From Candidatus Cardinium sp. cBcalN2 (GTDB lineage Bacteria; Bacteroidota; Bacteroidia; Cytophagales; Amoebophilaceae), in contig NZ_JAACGD010000025.1 in NCBI RefSeq assembly GCF_022810445.1, positions 1 through 6,814 on the forward strand: 6,814 nucleotides of DNA. The letters are read 5' to 3'. The translations under genes and the position numbers were made by a program. Position 1 is the stretch's first letter; the number at the start of each line of letters is the position of its first letter. The notes beneath the pieces were generated by a model. That model was not told where the DNA came from. It searched no databases and saw nothing but the letters and a program-made list of their open reading frames with translations. This document shows, in pieces, positions 1 through 6,719 of this stretch.

Positions 1-6
1 TAAATA

Positions 7-372
7 TCAACTACTACACTCGTATGAAGTGATGACTTGCGCTAACATTTCATATATCTGATCATCAGGAATCGTAGTGGCCGAAGATGCTATATTTTTT
101 AAAATCTCTTTTAGATTTTTGTAATCTTTTTGACTTATTAGCTCACTAAATAGCATGCCAGGGTTTGCTTTAAATGCAGCAAAGAGGGAGCTATCCAATA
201 CTACGTTGCTTTTAATTGCTCCTGGGTTGGTTACATCATTGGTATCTTTCGTACTAATGTTGCTGTAGATACGATTATATCTGTTACAAGCAAGCGTAAT
301 AAACGATACTACTACCATACATATAACTGCTATTAAACGAGGAATATAAATATATGTTTTTGTACGGTACAT
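7..372 (-). CDS. Small putative lipoprotein of unknown function
   Basis: A 121-residue protein that I do not recognise. Residues 11-28 are hydrophobic after a basic N-terminus (R3, K5, R12) and lead to 'TLAC' with Cys29, which looks like a lipoprotein signal peptide. The -3 position is Thr instead of the usual Leu/Val/Ile, so lipidation is likely but not certain. If processed, about 92 residues remain: a Ser/Thr/Asn-rich linker (about 30-58), then a mostly helical part with short amphipathic stretches such as 'DYKNLKEILKNIAS' and 'DQIYEMLAQVITSY'. No catalytic motif is visible. The ATG at 370-372 gives a complete signal peptide; no Shine-Dalgarno-like sequence precedes it. The gene is separated by 626 bp from the next gene upstream and so probably has its own promoter in the A+T-rich spacer. 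Such small lipoproteins are common in Bacteroidota and are usually lineage-specific. The frame and signal peptide are seen; the envelope location is inferred. Confidence 0.6.
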   Translation of the reverse strand: MYRTKTYIYIPRLIAVICMVVVSFITLACNRYNRIYSNISTKDTNDVTNPGAIKSNVVLDSSLFAAFKANPGMLFSELISQKDYKNLKEILKNIASSATTIPDDQIYEMLAQVITSYECSS

Positions 373-600
373 GAGTTAATAGCTAAATAATTGAATGATA
401 TATTGCATTAAAAATCAATAGAATAAATATGTATAATACAATATATAGTTGGTTCTTAAAATAGGGTTTAGATTCTTGTTTACTAACTAAATCAAGCTTA
501 TTTAAATAACTATTTGTTTTTATTTATTAGTAAATATTATAAAGTTATGATAATACTAAATTTTTATTAAAAAAGCAATAATTAAATCGTAGGTATCTAT
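373..600. other. Very A+T-rich spacer without a gene
   Basis: This stretch is visibly poorer in G and C than the genes around it and has stops in all frames. It lies directly upstream of the small lipoprotein gene and probably holds that gene's promoter. Several TATA-like stretches occur, for example around 428-447, but none pairs convincingly with an upstream element, so I do not call a promoter. Confidence 0.5.
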
Positions 601-900
601 TAACTACTGTGGCAGAAGTGGACCCAAAAATGCCATTTTTAAAATAGTTGTGCTGAGCAAGTGACCGTTACAACTGAAATAGAAAAATAGTTAAAATGGA
701 ATTTGAAAGGCGGATTCTGTTTTTACAGTTGTAAGCTATGATTTCAGCCAATTTTTGCACAGGGCTTGATTTTTTGCTTATTTTTTATGGGGAAAAGTAA
801 GATAAAAATTCCTTACGACTTAAATGCACCAATGGTGGTTATCCTTAAGTGGACGCTATTGCGTGAACAGATACTTACTTTTTTATTTTGTATAGGCTTG
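601..900. other. Decayed-looking spacer, possible insertion-sequence or gene remnant
   Basis: Base composition shifts here from the extreme A+T of 373-600 to something closer to coding DNA, but no long frame is open. On the minus strand, coding-like fragments are broken by repeated stops. On the plus strand an ATG at 787 opens 39 codons to a TAG at 904-906, with a plausible start ('MGKSKIKIPYDLNAP') but no recognisable family. The octamer aagtggac occurs twice in direct orientation (616-623 and 847-854). Short inverted repeats are ttacaactg (668-676) with cagttgtaa (726-734), and aaaagtaag (793-801) with cttactttt (874-882). This fits the debris of an inactivated insertion sequence or gene, but no transposase motif and no clear terminal inverted repeat can be shown. 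Confidence 0.35.
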
Positions 901-1020
901 TTATAGTGCTGAATGGATATGATTGCGTAGCATACGCTCGGTTAATAACACTTGCTCTCTAATTTTAATAGAAGGTAGTTGGGTTATAAATGGCTGTACT
1001 ACTTGTCTTGATCTTTTTTT
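901..1020 (-). other. Slippery A7 heptamer and open -1-frame extension of the symporter fusion
   Basis: On the minus strand the last codons of the 1186-residue protein read ACA AAA AAA GAT CAA GAC AAG TAG. The run A-AAA-AAA (1020-1014) fits the X-XXY-YYZ pattern of -1 slippery sites in the zero frame. If one base is re-read there, translation bypasses the TAG at 999-1001 and continues through 37 more codons to a TAA at 901-903. The extension reads like real protein, with the stretch 'QLPSIKIREQVLLTERMLR' in its middle and a good mix of charged and aliphatic residues. I see no convincing downstream stem-loop. Three explanations are possible: programmed or transcriptional slippage, a recent single-base loss that shortened the protein, or a chance open frame. 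Confidence 0.4.
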
Positions 1021-4000
1021 GTTTGAGTGGTATGCTTACTAATTTTTAGTGCTTCTTTAGCTGCCTTTTCTAAAAGATATCCGATCTCTGGACCTAGGTA
1101 TGTTTGGGCTATCTGAACATCTATGGCCAAGGTTTCTTGGGCCATATGCTGAACCTCTGTTGAGTGGATATAACTGGCTGCATGGCGTAGATCATGGAGC
1201 CTTTCGGCTAGCTTGATAAAGAGTACGGATAGTTGAACATGATCTTCTTTAATCGCTTTTTCTAATCTATTCTGCACATAAAGCAAAGAAGGATCGTCTA
1301 ACTCTTCTCGTTTATCTATTTTTACCACATTAGATACAAAAGTATAAACGCCTAAGTTGTAATGTTCTTTGATATAAGAAAGAGGCAAACAAGTATGACG
1401 GACCAATTCATAAAGCAAAGAAGCATAAACTACTTTAGGCGAGTGAAAAACCCAATCTGTTAGTAATTCAGCAATTCGTACCGCACGGACATAAAACAAT
1501 TGGCCTGAAGTATGACGTTTAAAACCAAAGTTTTGCCGCAATAATAAAAGTAAGCCTGAAATTGTTTTTACATCAATAGGATCTTCTTCACACAATGATT
1601 TACAGAAATGATCATGGAATTTCATTAATGTCATCATGGAATCAGCTTGCTCTTTAGGCGTAACAAGTGCTGCTGTAGTTAAACAATCTATAGGGTATTG
1701 AACAGTTATTTTATCTAGAATATCAGTTATATCGTTAGGAAGCACCAGTAGGATAGTAGGCTGCTTATCATCACCAGAAATATCCAAATAGCCATAATGG
1801 GCACGGACCATACTAGCTATAGTATGTTGCTCAAGATCTATGAATGGTGGGGCATCTTGCTGACTTTTGGCGTCCATAGTATCTATTGCATCATAGATTG
1901 CTTTTACGTTCGGAAAAACGTGATAGGAAGTGGTAACCGGACTAATGACCAAAGCAGTAGCTGGAAAATTCATAAACAATGCAGGCGCATTGTTCCTCAT
2001 AGAGTCGGCTTGCTTAAGTTGCAAAGAAGTAGGATGCAGGTGTATACCAATAACTGGTGCATTGGTTGCTCTTAATCTACCCATCCGTAAAATAGCCTTC
2101 ACCAATGAATAGACTACTTGGTTGATATCACATACCATATCGGGCGATGGTTCTTGATTCAACACGCTGATTTTTTCTATCAACAATTTAGGGGGATTTT
2201 CTACCGCTTGTGACAAGGCAACTTCTACCTTACGCATTAACTGATCTAAGCTAATTTTAGTGGGATGCAGTAGTGCATGACTCTTAGCCTTTTCTTTTTT
2301 ATTAAAAAAGAAAACCCAGTCATAAAATTTATTGATGATACTTTGAAAGTCTTCTTTAAACAGGGGTGTGTCATTATCTAAAAATGAGATAGATTCTTCA
2401 ACTTTACGCACTACTTGCTTTAAAACAAAACCATAGCCTTTAGGGTGCGTAGCACCATGAGAGGGTAATAAAGTGGCATCATACAGGGATGCTTTTAGCT
2501 CTTGGGCTTCTCTAATACTTTCTTGATGTTTTAGGTAAAGATTTTGGGTTATATAACTACTTAGCTTTATTTTGAGATAAATGATTATAGACAATATGAG
2601 TAAAGCTACTATGAAAAATGGGAATAAAGAGCATAATACTGAATAAGAGAGGGTAATAGAGATTGGATAAATAGCCAATAATAGCGTGGTAGCTACCACG
2701 CTTATGGCTAAATAAAGAGGCAGTACCGATAAGATGACAGCGCAATGGGCTAGAGATAAAGAGGTAGTAAAGATCGGATCTACCGCATGCCACCAATGCC
2801 AAATCAGGCTTATAGGAAGATAAGCCGCTAATCCAATTAGCCAAGTTAAGCCAGTACAACAAGCTGGAATGGCTTTGCTAAAAAAAGTTTTAGAAGAGGT
2901 AAAAAGCACTCCCAAAATAGCTTGGACTACGGCCCAATATATCCGTTCTGGTGTAATAAACCAATAACCTAGAATAGCAGTCATGATGAGATAGAGCCCC
3001 GTTAAGCGGAATGTAGAATCGGTGGGTAGCAGCTTAGTAAAAATAGTTGCCCTATTTGCCCAAGCATTTTGAATAGTTTCCTTTCGTTCTGCACGTTTGC
3101 GGGTATAGGCTTGTTGGATTTGCTTAAATGAATGATCTGGCTTAACCCAACCGGCATTCTTCGGCTGTTTTAGTAGATAATGGGCAGCCATCATCGCTAG
3201 ACCATTAGCTAACGTAGCCAGGAAACAACCATCCATTCTGATTGAAGCATTCACCCATTTATGCCACGCTAAAATAGCTAGCAAACCTGTAGCCATGCCT
3301 ACTAAAGCTGTCCGAGAAGTACCTCGAAAACCAAAAATCGCTAAGATAAAAGGAGCTGCTAGGATAGGTACAGCGCAAGCAAACGACCAAAAAAGCAGTT
3401 GTAATAGATCTTTAAATTGCAAAGCTACTATCATAGCAGATAGCCCTATCACTAGCGTAATGCGTTGGGCTATTTTAAGTTGGTAGGCCTCTGTAATTAT
3501 TTTTTGCTGGTATAGGCTTTTGATAATGTCGTGGCTTACCATAACCGCACAGACATTTAAACAAGAATCTGCTGTAGACATAGCCATAGCCAGTAAACTA
3601 ATCGCAAGTAATCCTTTAAAATAAGGTGGAACATTATTCATTATATAGGGCCAAATCTCCACGTTTTTTAAACCTGGCCCTCCACCTATAAAAACAAATA
3701 GACCAACTAGCATGATAAAAGAAGCTATAATAAATTTAAAAGCAGCAGCATACGAAAAAACTTTTCGAGCCTGAATCGGGTCAGAACACATATAGATTCG
3801 TTGTATAAGAGGGGGATCTATAAAAGCAAATACAATAGAGGGAACTAGTAGTAACATACCCAATAGCTTTTTATTAAATTGGAATAGACTACTAAATTGA
3901 AAGTTAGTATAGTTGCCTAACATAGGCATAATAGTGGCAATTGGCTTGCCTATTTTCACAAACATAAACCAAGCTAAAAGAGGAATAATGATGGAAAAGG

Positions 4001-4559
4001 TTAGGAATTGCAATACATCTGTATAGATAACTGCACGAACACCCCCAAAGGTGGAATAGAAGACAAGAAATAAGGTAGCAAGAATAGCTACTAGGTGAGG
4101 ATTAATCGAACCTAAAACAATTTTCGTGGTGTAAGACATTACATTAATTTGGATGGTAATTATAATAATACACTTGCAAATACCAATCAGTGCAGCCACA
4201 ATTCTAGCATAGTTCCCATATACATGACCTATCGTTTCTGCAATAGATAAATGTTCCATAAAGGGGCCCATACGTAAGGCTAATTTACCAATCATCCACA
4301 TACCGAAACAACTTGGCAATATAGTAGCTACTATCCACGTTAAACCAAGGCTATGAACACACTCTACATTGCGTATTAGGCCACCTCCGCCATAAGCAGT
4401 AGCTAATAGAGTAGCTACTAAAGTAGTGGTAGCCAAATTTTTATGTCCTACCGCATATGCTCGAAAGGTGGTTTTTGTTCTGCTAAAGTAAATGCCTACT
4501 ATCAAGGTTAATACCAAGAAAGCGGATACGATAGATAAAGGTAAGGTTAAGCAAGCCAT
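999..4559 (-). CDS. Sodium:solute symporter fused to degenerate histidine-kinase and RelA/SpoT-type HD domains
   Basis: A 1186-residue multidomain membrane protein. Residues 1-465 form a sodium:solute symporter (SSS/PutP family) of about 13 membrane segments. They hold the family signature 'GGVRAVIYTDVLQ' (172-184) and 'AMSTADS' (326-332), whose Ser/Thr pair corresponds to the Na+-site residues of PutP/vSGLT. A basic linker (about 470-510) and a second membrane block of about six hydrophobic segments (516-662) follow, then a helical cytoplasmic region (about 663-785). Residues 790-942 resemble a histidine-kinase ATPase: 'DINQVVYSLVKAI' matches the N-box and 'MVRAHYGYLDIS' the end of the G-box region. 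However, the N-box Asn, DxGxG and GxGLG are gone, and no HExRTP phosphoacceptor motif is seen. Residues 1005-1165 align with the HD domain of RelA/SpoT ('FIKLAERLHDLR'), with the metal ligands replaced. SSS-kinase fusions such as CbrA are known; the HD addition and double loss of catalytic residues are unusual. Na+-coupled uptake with a sensing or scaffold tail is inferred; the substrate is unknown. The start gives a normal first membrane segment. Confidence 0.85.
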   Translation of the reverse strand: MACLTLPLSIVSAFLVLTLIVGIYFSRTKTTFRAYAVGHKNLATTTLVATLLATAYGGGGLIRNVECVHSLGLTWIVATILPSCFGMWMIGKLALRMGPFMEHLSIAETIGHVYGNYARIVAALIGICKCIIIITIQINVMSYTTKIVLGSINPHLVAILATLFLVFYSTFGGVRAVIYTDVLQFLTFSIIIPLLAWFMFVKIGKPIATIMPMLGNYTNFQFSSLFQFNKKLLGMLLLVPSIVFAFIDPPLIQRIYMCSDPIQARKVFSYAAAFKFIIASFIMLVGLFVFIGGGPGLKNVEIWPYIMNNVPPYFKGLLAISLLAMAMSTADSCLNVCAVMVSHDIIKSLYQQKIITEAYQLKIAQRITLVIGLSAMIVALQFKDLLQLLFWSFACAVPILAAPFILAIFGFRGTSRTALVGMATGLLAILAWHKWVNASIRMDGCFLATLANGLAMMAAHYLLKQPKNAGWVKPDHSFKQIQQAYTRKRAERKETIQNAWANRATIFTKLLPTDSTFRLTGLYLIMTAILGYWFITPERIYWAVVQAILGVLFTSSKTFFSKAIPACCTGLTWLIGLAAYLPISLIWHWWHAVDPIFTTSLSLAHCAVILSVLPLYLAISVVATTLLLAIYPISITLSYSVLCSLFPFFIVALLILSIIIYLKIKLSSYITQNLYLKHQESIREAQELKASLYDATLLPSHGATHPKGYGFVLKQVVRKVEESISFLDNDTPLFKEDFQSIINKFYDWVFFFNKKEKAKSHALLHPTKISLDQLMRKVEVALSQAVENPPKLLIEKISVLNQEPSPDMVCDINQVVYSLVKAILRMGRLRATNAPVIGIHLHPTSLQLKQADSMRNNAPALFMNFPATALVISPVTTSYHVFPNVKAIYDAIDTMDAKSQQDAPPFIDLEQHTIASMVRAHYGYLDISGDDKQPTILLVLPNDITDILDKITVQYPIDCLTTAALVTPKEQADSMMTLMKFHDHFCKSLCEEDPIDVKTISGLLLLLRQNFGFKRHTSGQLFYVRAVRIAELLTDWVFHSPKVVYASLLYELVRHTCLPLSYIKEHYNLGVYTFVSNVVKIDKREELDDPSLLYVQNRLEKAIKEDHVQLSVLFIKLAERLHDLRHAASYIHSTEVQHMAQETLAIDVQIAQTYLGPEIGYLLEKAAKEALKISKHTTQTKKDQDK

Positions 4560-4614
4560 AAACTAAAATGTATTCAATAGATAAAAAAATAGTTAACAAT
4601 AATTTATAGTTTCA

Positions 4615-4626
4615 ATAGCATGCTAT
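4615..4626. promoter_or_regulatory. Perfect 12-bp palindrome upstream of the symporter fusion
   Basis: The sequence atagcatgctat is a perfect palindrome 56-67 bp ahead of the ATG of the symporter fusion. On the minus strand it is directly followed by TTGAAA and, after 17 bases, CTATTT, a weak -35/-10-like arrangement. The position would suit an operator or promoter-proximal binding site, but a single palindrome in A+T-rich DNA can be chance. Confidence 0.25.
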
Positions 4627-4648
4627 AAAATTTTGTTTTATTTTAATC

Positions 4649-4702
4649 ATTTTTTTTGTAAAAAAAATAAAGCTAAAGGATTTTATAGCCCCGAATCGGC
4701 TA
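4649..4702 (-). terminator. Possible terminator after the ComEA-like gene
   Basis: On the minus strand, starting about 7 bases after the stop codon of the ComEA-like gene, TAGCC and GGCTA (4702-4698 and 4690-4686) can form a five-pair stem with a 7-base loop. A T8 run follows at 4667-4660, and that run is part of an A/T inverted repeat (atttttttt-gt-aaaaaaaat, 4649-4668). The T run lies about 18 bases beyond the first stem, so this is not a textbook Rho-independent terminator. The position at the end of a tight gene cluster favours a termination role. Confidence 0.35.
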
Positions 4703-4709
4703 AATGCGA

Positions 4710-5330
4710 TTAAAGTGTTAGATAGGGCATTATTTTGTTGCCCCAATCAGGATGGTATCCTGGTAGCTTTTGTATGGTACACAAAGTGGTGAATTTTCCT
4801 CGCTTTTTTCTGTAGGCTATAATGGATTTGGCCAGAGCTGCTGAGATATAAGGATGAGCAATCAATGCTTGAAAGGTTGCTTCGTTTAACGATATTTTTT
4901 TAGGGCTATATGGTGCTGGTATAGTCGTACACTGCTTTAATCTTGCTTGAAGGCGGTTAGATAAATGATAGATTTCTTTATATTGATCCAGTGAGATAAA
5001 GCCACCTAATTTGTCTCTGTAGCCTATCACTCTTAGGGCAAGTTGTTTCGTTATTCCTGTGATCGCTTGTAACTGTGTTGCAGTAGCGCTGTTAATGTTA
5101 ATGGGTGCTGATTTAGCAGCATTTTCTTGCAATAGGGTTAGATTTTTTTCCAATAAAGCAATATCTGCACTATGATCTAATGGTTTATAAATAGACCTTT
5201 GGTATAAGTTATATACCTTGGGGGCAATCACTAAAAGAAATATCAGGAGCATAATAGCCAGTAAGCCGTTGCTTTCTCTATTAGAGAAGTGTAAGGCTTG
5301 TTTGATCGAATCTTTTAATTTGCGTAACAT
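4710..5330 (-). CDS. Membrane-anchored ComEA-like protein with two helix-hairpin-helix repeats
   Basis: A 206-residue protein. A short basic, amphipathic N-terminus ('LKDSIKQALHFSNRESNG') precedes one membrane segment (about 22-42), and a helical linker follows (about 55-75). Two ComEA-type helix-hairpin-helix units come next. The first covers about 78-132 ('ININSATATQLQAITGI', then 'VIGYRDKLGGF'), the second about 145-205 ('ISLNEATFQALIAHPYI', then 'IIAYRKKRGKF'). HHH units bind DNA backbone non-specifically; ComEA binds incoming DNA at the cell surface during natural transformation. Proteins of this tandem, anchored form are widespread in Bacteroidota without proven function, so a role in DNA uptake or envelope-associated DNA binding is inferred only. 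No comEC or other competence gene is in view. The start overlaps the pseudouridine synthase gene by 50 bp. I accept it because the pre-membrane segment 'FSNRESNG' looks like the conserved N-terminus of this Bacteroidota group. Confidence 0.82.
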   Translation of the reverse strand: MLRKLKDSIKQALHFSNRESNGLLAIMLLIFLLVIAPKVYNLYQRSIYKPLDHSADIALLEKNLTLLQENAAKSAPININSATATQLQAITGITKQLALRVIGYRDKLGGFISLDQYKEIYHLSNRLQARLKQCTTIPAPYSPKKISLNEATFQALIAHPYISAALAKSIIAYRKKRGKFTTLCTIQKLPGYHPDWGNKIMPYLTL

Positions 5331-6348
5331 GATGCATAGTGGATGTTACATATTTCTCCCACTTCTCTATGAGTTTAACAAAATTTTGGGGTAAAGGAGC
5401 TTCAAAAGAGAGCGGTTTTTCTGTTAAAGGATGGTTAAATCCAAGAACGGCTGCATGTAGTACTTGGTAAGGCATCAATTTAAAACAGTTCTCTACAAAA
5501 GCTTTATAAGCAGCATACCGTTGGCCACTAACTATTACATCGCCCCCATATTGGGTGTCACCAAAAATCGGATGGCCTATATGTTTCATATGAACACGAA
5601 TCTGATGGGTCCGTCCTGTTTCTAATGTACAGGCTACAAGGGCAACATGGTGTAGACGTTTGATTACTTGATAATGGGTAATCGCCCTTTTTCCTTGTTG
5701 ATGATCTGGGAAAACAGCTATTCTTTGATGGTTATGGCTGTCTTTGCCTATATTTAAATCAATCGTACCTGTCTCATTTCGAGGATCACCCCAAACCAAT
5801 GCATAATAGATTCGTGTGACGGTATGGTTATAGAATTGACGAGCCAATGATGCTAAGCTCTCCGCTGTTTTGGCTACTACCAATAGACCTGATGTGTTTT
5901 TATCAATGCGATGTACCAAGCCAGGCCTATTAGCCATATTGTCTTTTAAGGGTAAATTTTTATAGCGATACAATAGTGCATGGGCTAGTGTTCCCCTTCT
6001 ATGAGCTGTATCTGGATGTACCACCATCTGAGCAGGTTTATGAATAACCAATAGGTGTTCATCTTCATAAATGATGTCCAATGGTATCTTTTCTGGCGTA
6101 ACTATTTCTAGGTCTATGGTACTAGCTATACGTGCTACTATTTTGTCTTCAGATTGAACTACATAATTAGACTTAATTATTTGCTCATTAACCAAAATAG
6201 ACTGATTTGAAATGGCTTCTTGGATTTTATTCCGACTTATATCTAAAACGTTTGATAGAAATTTGTCTATACGAAAACTACAATAGGATTTTGTAACTGT
6301 AATTAGATGCTCTTTAAAAGGTACTTCAGGTAGGTTATATTCTTTCAT
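5281..6348 (-). CDS. rluD: 23S rRNA pseudouridine synthase, RluA/RluD family
   Basis: A 355-residue enzyme that isomerises uridine to pseudouridine in RNA. An S4 RNA-binding domain lies at about 23-73 ('FRIDKFLSNVLDISRNKIQE'), and the catalytic domain spans about 90-330. The signature 'GLVHRIDKNTSGLLVVAKT' (143-161) contains the catalytic Asp149. Further family motifs are 'IYEDEHLLVIHKPAQMVVHP' (93-112), 'LETGRTHQIRVHMKHIGHPI' (242-261) and 'FGDTQYGG' (262-269). The S4 domain and length favour RluD, which modifies helix 69 of 23S rRNA in E. coli. RluA lacks S4 and RluC has other targets, so the exact sites are inferred. The last 20 or so residues, past 'KLIEKWEKY', read into the start of the next gene and look like an unconserved tail. 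The ATG at 6346-6348 leaves 20 bp after the preceding stop codon, which suggests one operon with the small upstream gene and the downstream ComEA-like gene. Confidence 0.92.
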   Translation of the reverse strand: MKEYNLPEVPFKEHLITVTKSYCSFRIDKFLSNVLDISRNKIQEAISNQSILVNEQIIKSNYVVQSEDKIVARIASTIDLEIVTPEKIPLDIIYEDEHLLVIHKPAQMVVHPDTAHRRGTLAHALLYRYKNLPLKDNMANRPGLVHRIDKNTSGLLVVAKTAESLASLARQFYNHTVTRIYYALVWGDPRNETGTIDLNIGKDSHNHQRIAVFPDHQQGKRAITHYQVIKRLHHVALVACTLETGRTHQIRVHMKHIGHPIFGDTQYGGDVIVSGQRYAAYKAFVENCFKLMPYQVLHAAVLGFNHPLTEKPLSFEAPLPQNFVKLIEKWEKYVTSTMHHVTQIKRFDQTSLTLL

Positions 6349-6368
6349 ATAACTAAATCAATCCAATT

Positions 6369-6719
6369 TTAGGTTGTAAACCCTTTTTGTTCCATAATGA
6401 CCTGCATCAGGAATGCATTTCTAAAAAATTTTCGTCTCTGTTGCTTAAAGCAAAGTTTAGGTTCCTGGGTTACGCTAGAAGCTGGTTCAGGTAGCCTAGT
6501 TTTTGCTGTTGCTAACTGGGAAAAAGAAGTAGCTGAAGGTCGTTTATTAACCACTTTTTTTATATCCTCTAGCTCATCTTTATTCAGCTGGTTATCAGAC
6601 ATAGCATCATTTACAATAATTACTGCTTTATAATATTCATATAGCCATTGAAGGACCCAAGAGATTAAAATTACAATACCTTTGATTGCTAATTCAGATG
6701 TGCATAGCAAAAGTTCCAT
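6369..6719 (-). CDS. Small membrane-anchored protein of unknown function upstream of rluD
   Basis: A 116-residue protein that I do not recognise. Residues about 8-36 are hydrophobic and aromatic ('GIVILISWVLQWLYEYY') and probably form one membrane segment. An acidic stretch ('NQLNKDELEDIKKVV', 43-57), a Ser/Thr/Pro/Ala-rich linker (about 60-87) and a basic, helical C-terminus ('KQQRRKFFRNAFLMQVIMEQ') follow. The plan is a membrane anchor with a flexible linker and a conserved-looking basic tail; Bacteroidota encode many such small proteins. No enzymatic motif is visible. The stop is 20 bp ahead of the rluD start, so the two are probably co-transcribed. A plus-strand frame over the same bases is a shadow; this strand is preferred because of the spacing to rluD and its membrane-segment/charged-tail organisation. 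No Shine-Dalgarno-like sequence precedes the ATG (6717-6719). Confidence 0.6.
   Translation of the reverse strand: MELLLCTSELAIKGIVILISWVLQWLYEYYKAVIIVNDAMSDNQLNKDELEDIKKVVNKRPSATSFSQLATAKTRLPEPASSVTQEPKLCFKQQRRKFFRNAFLMQVIMEQKGFTT

Noticed and set aside
601..960. Possible tRNA or other standard RNA gene in the long spacer
   Set aside because: No T-loop GTTCRA-type sequence, no cloverleaf pairing and no rRNA-like stretch is visible.
373..998. CRISPR array or tandem repeats in the spacer
   Set aside because: No regularly spaced repeats; only short isolated repeats of 8-9 bp are present.
1797..2112. Plus-strand open frames of 92 and 60 codons
   Set aside because: They lie antisense to the kinase-like part of the 1186-residue protein, overlap each other in different frames and resemble no protein family.
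2557..2862. Minus-strand frame of 101 codons with hydrophobic stretches
   Set aside because: It is an alternative frame within the second membrane block of the fusion gene; its hydrophobicity comes from the U-rich codons of the real frame.
3295..3486. Plus-strand frame of 63 codons, rich in Lys and Ala
   Set aside because: Antisense to conserved symporter segments; no family and no start context.
999..4559. Active hybrid histidine kinase
   Set aside because: The domain order suggests a kinase, but the phosphoacceptor motif and the ATP-binding glycine boxes are not found, and there is no receiver domain.
6397..6633. Plus-strand frame of 78 codons
   Set aside because: Antisense to the small gene ahead of rluD. 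The minus frame is longer, in line with the operon and has a membrane-segment/charged-tail organisation.
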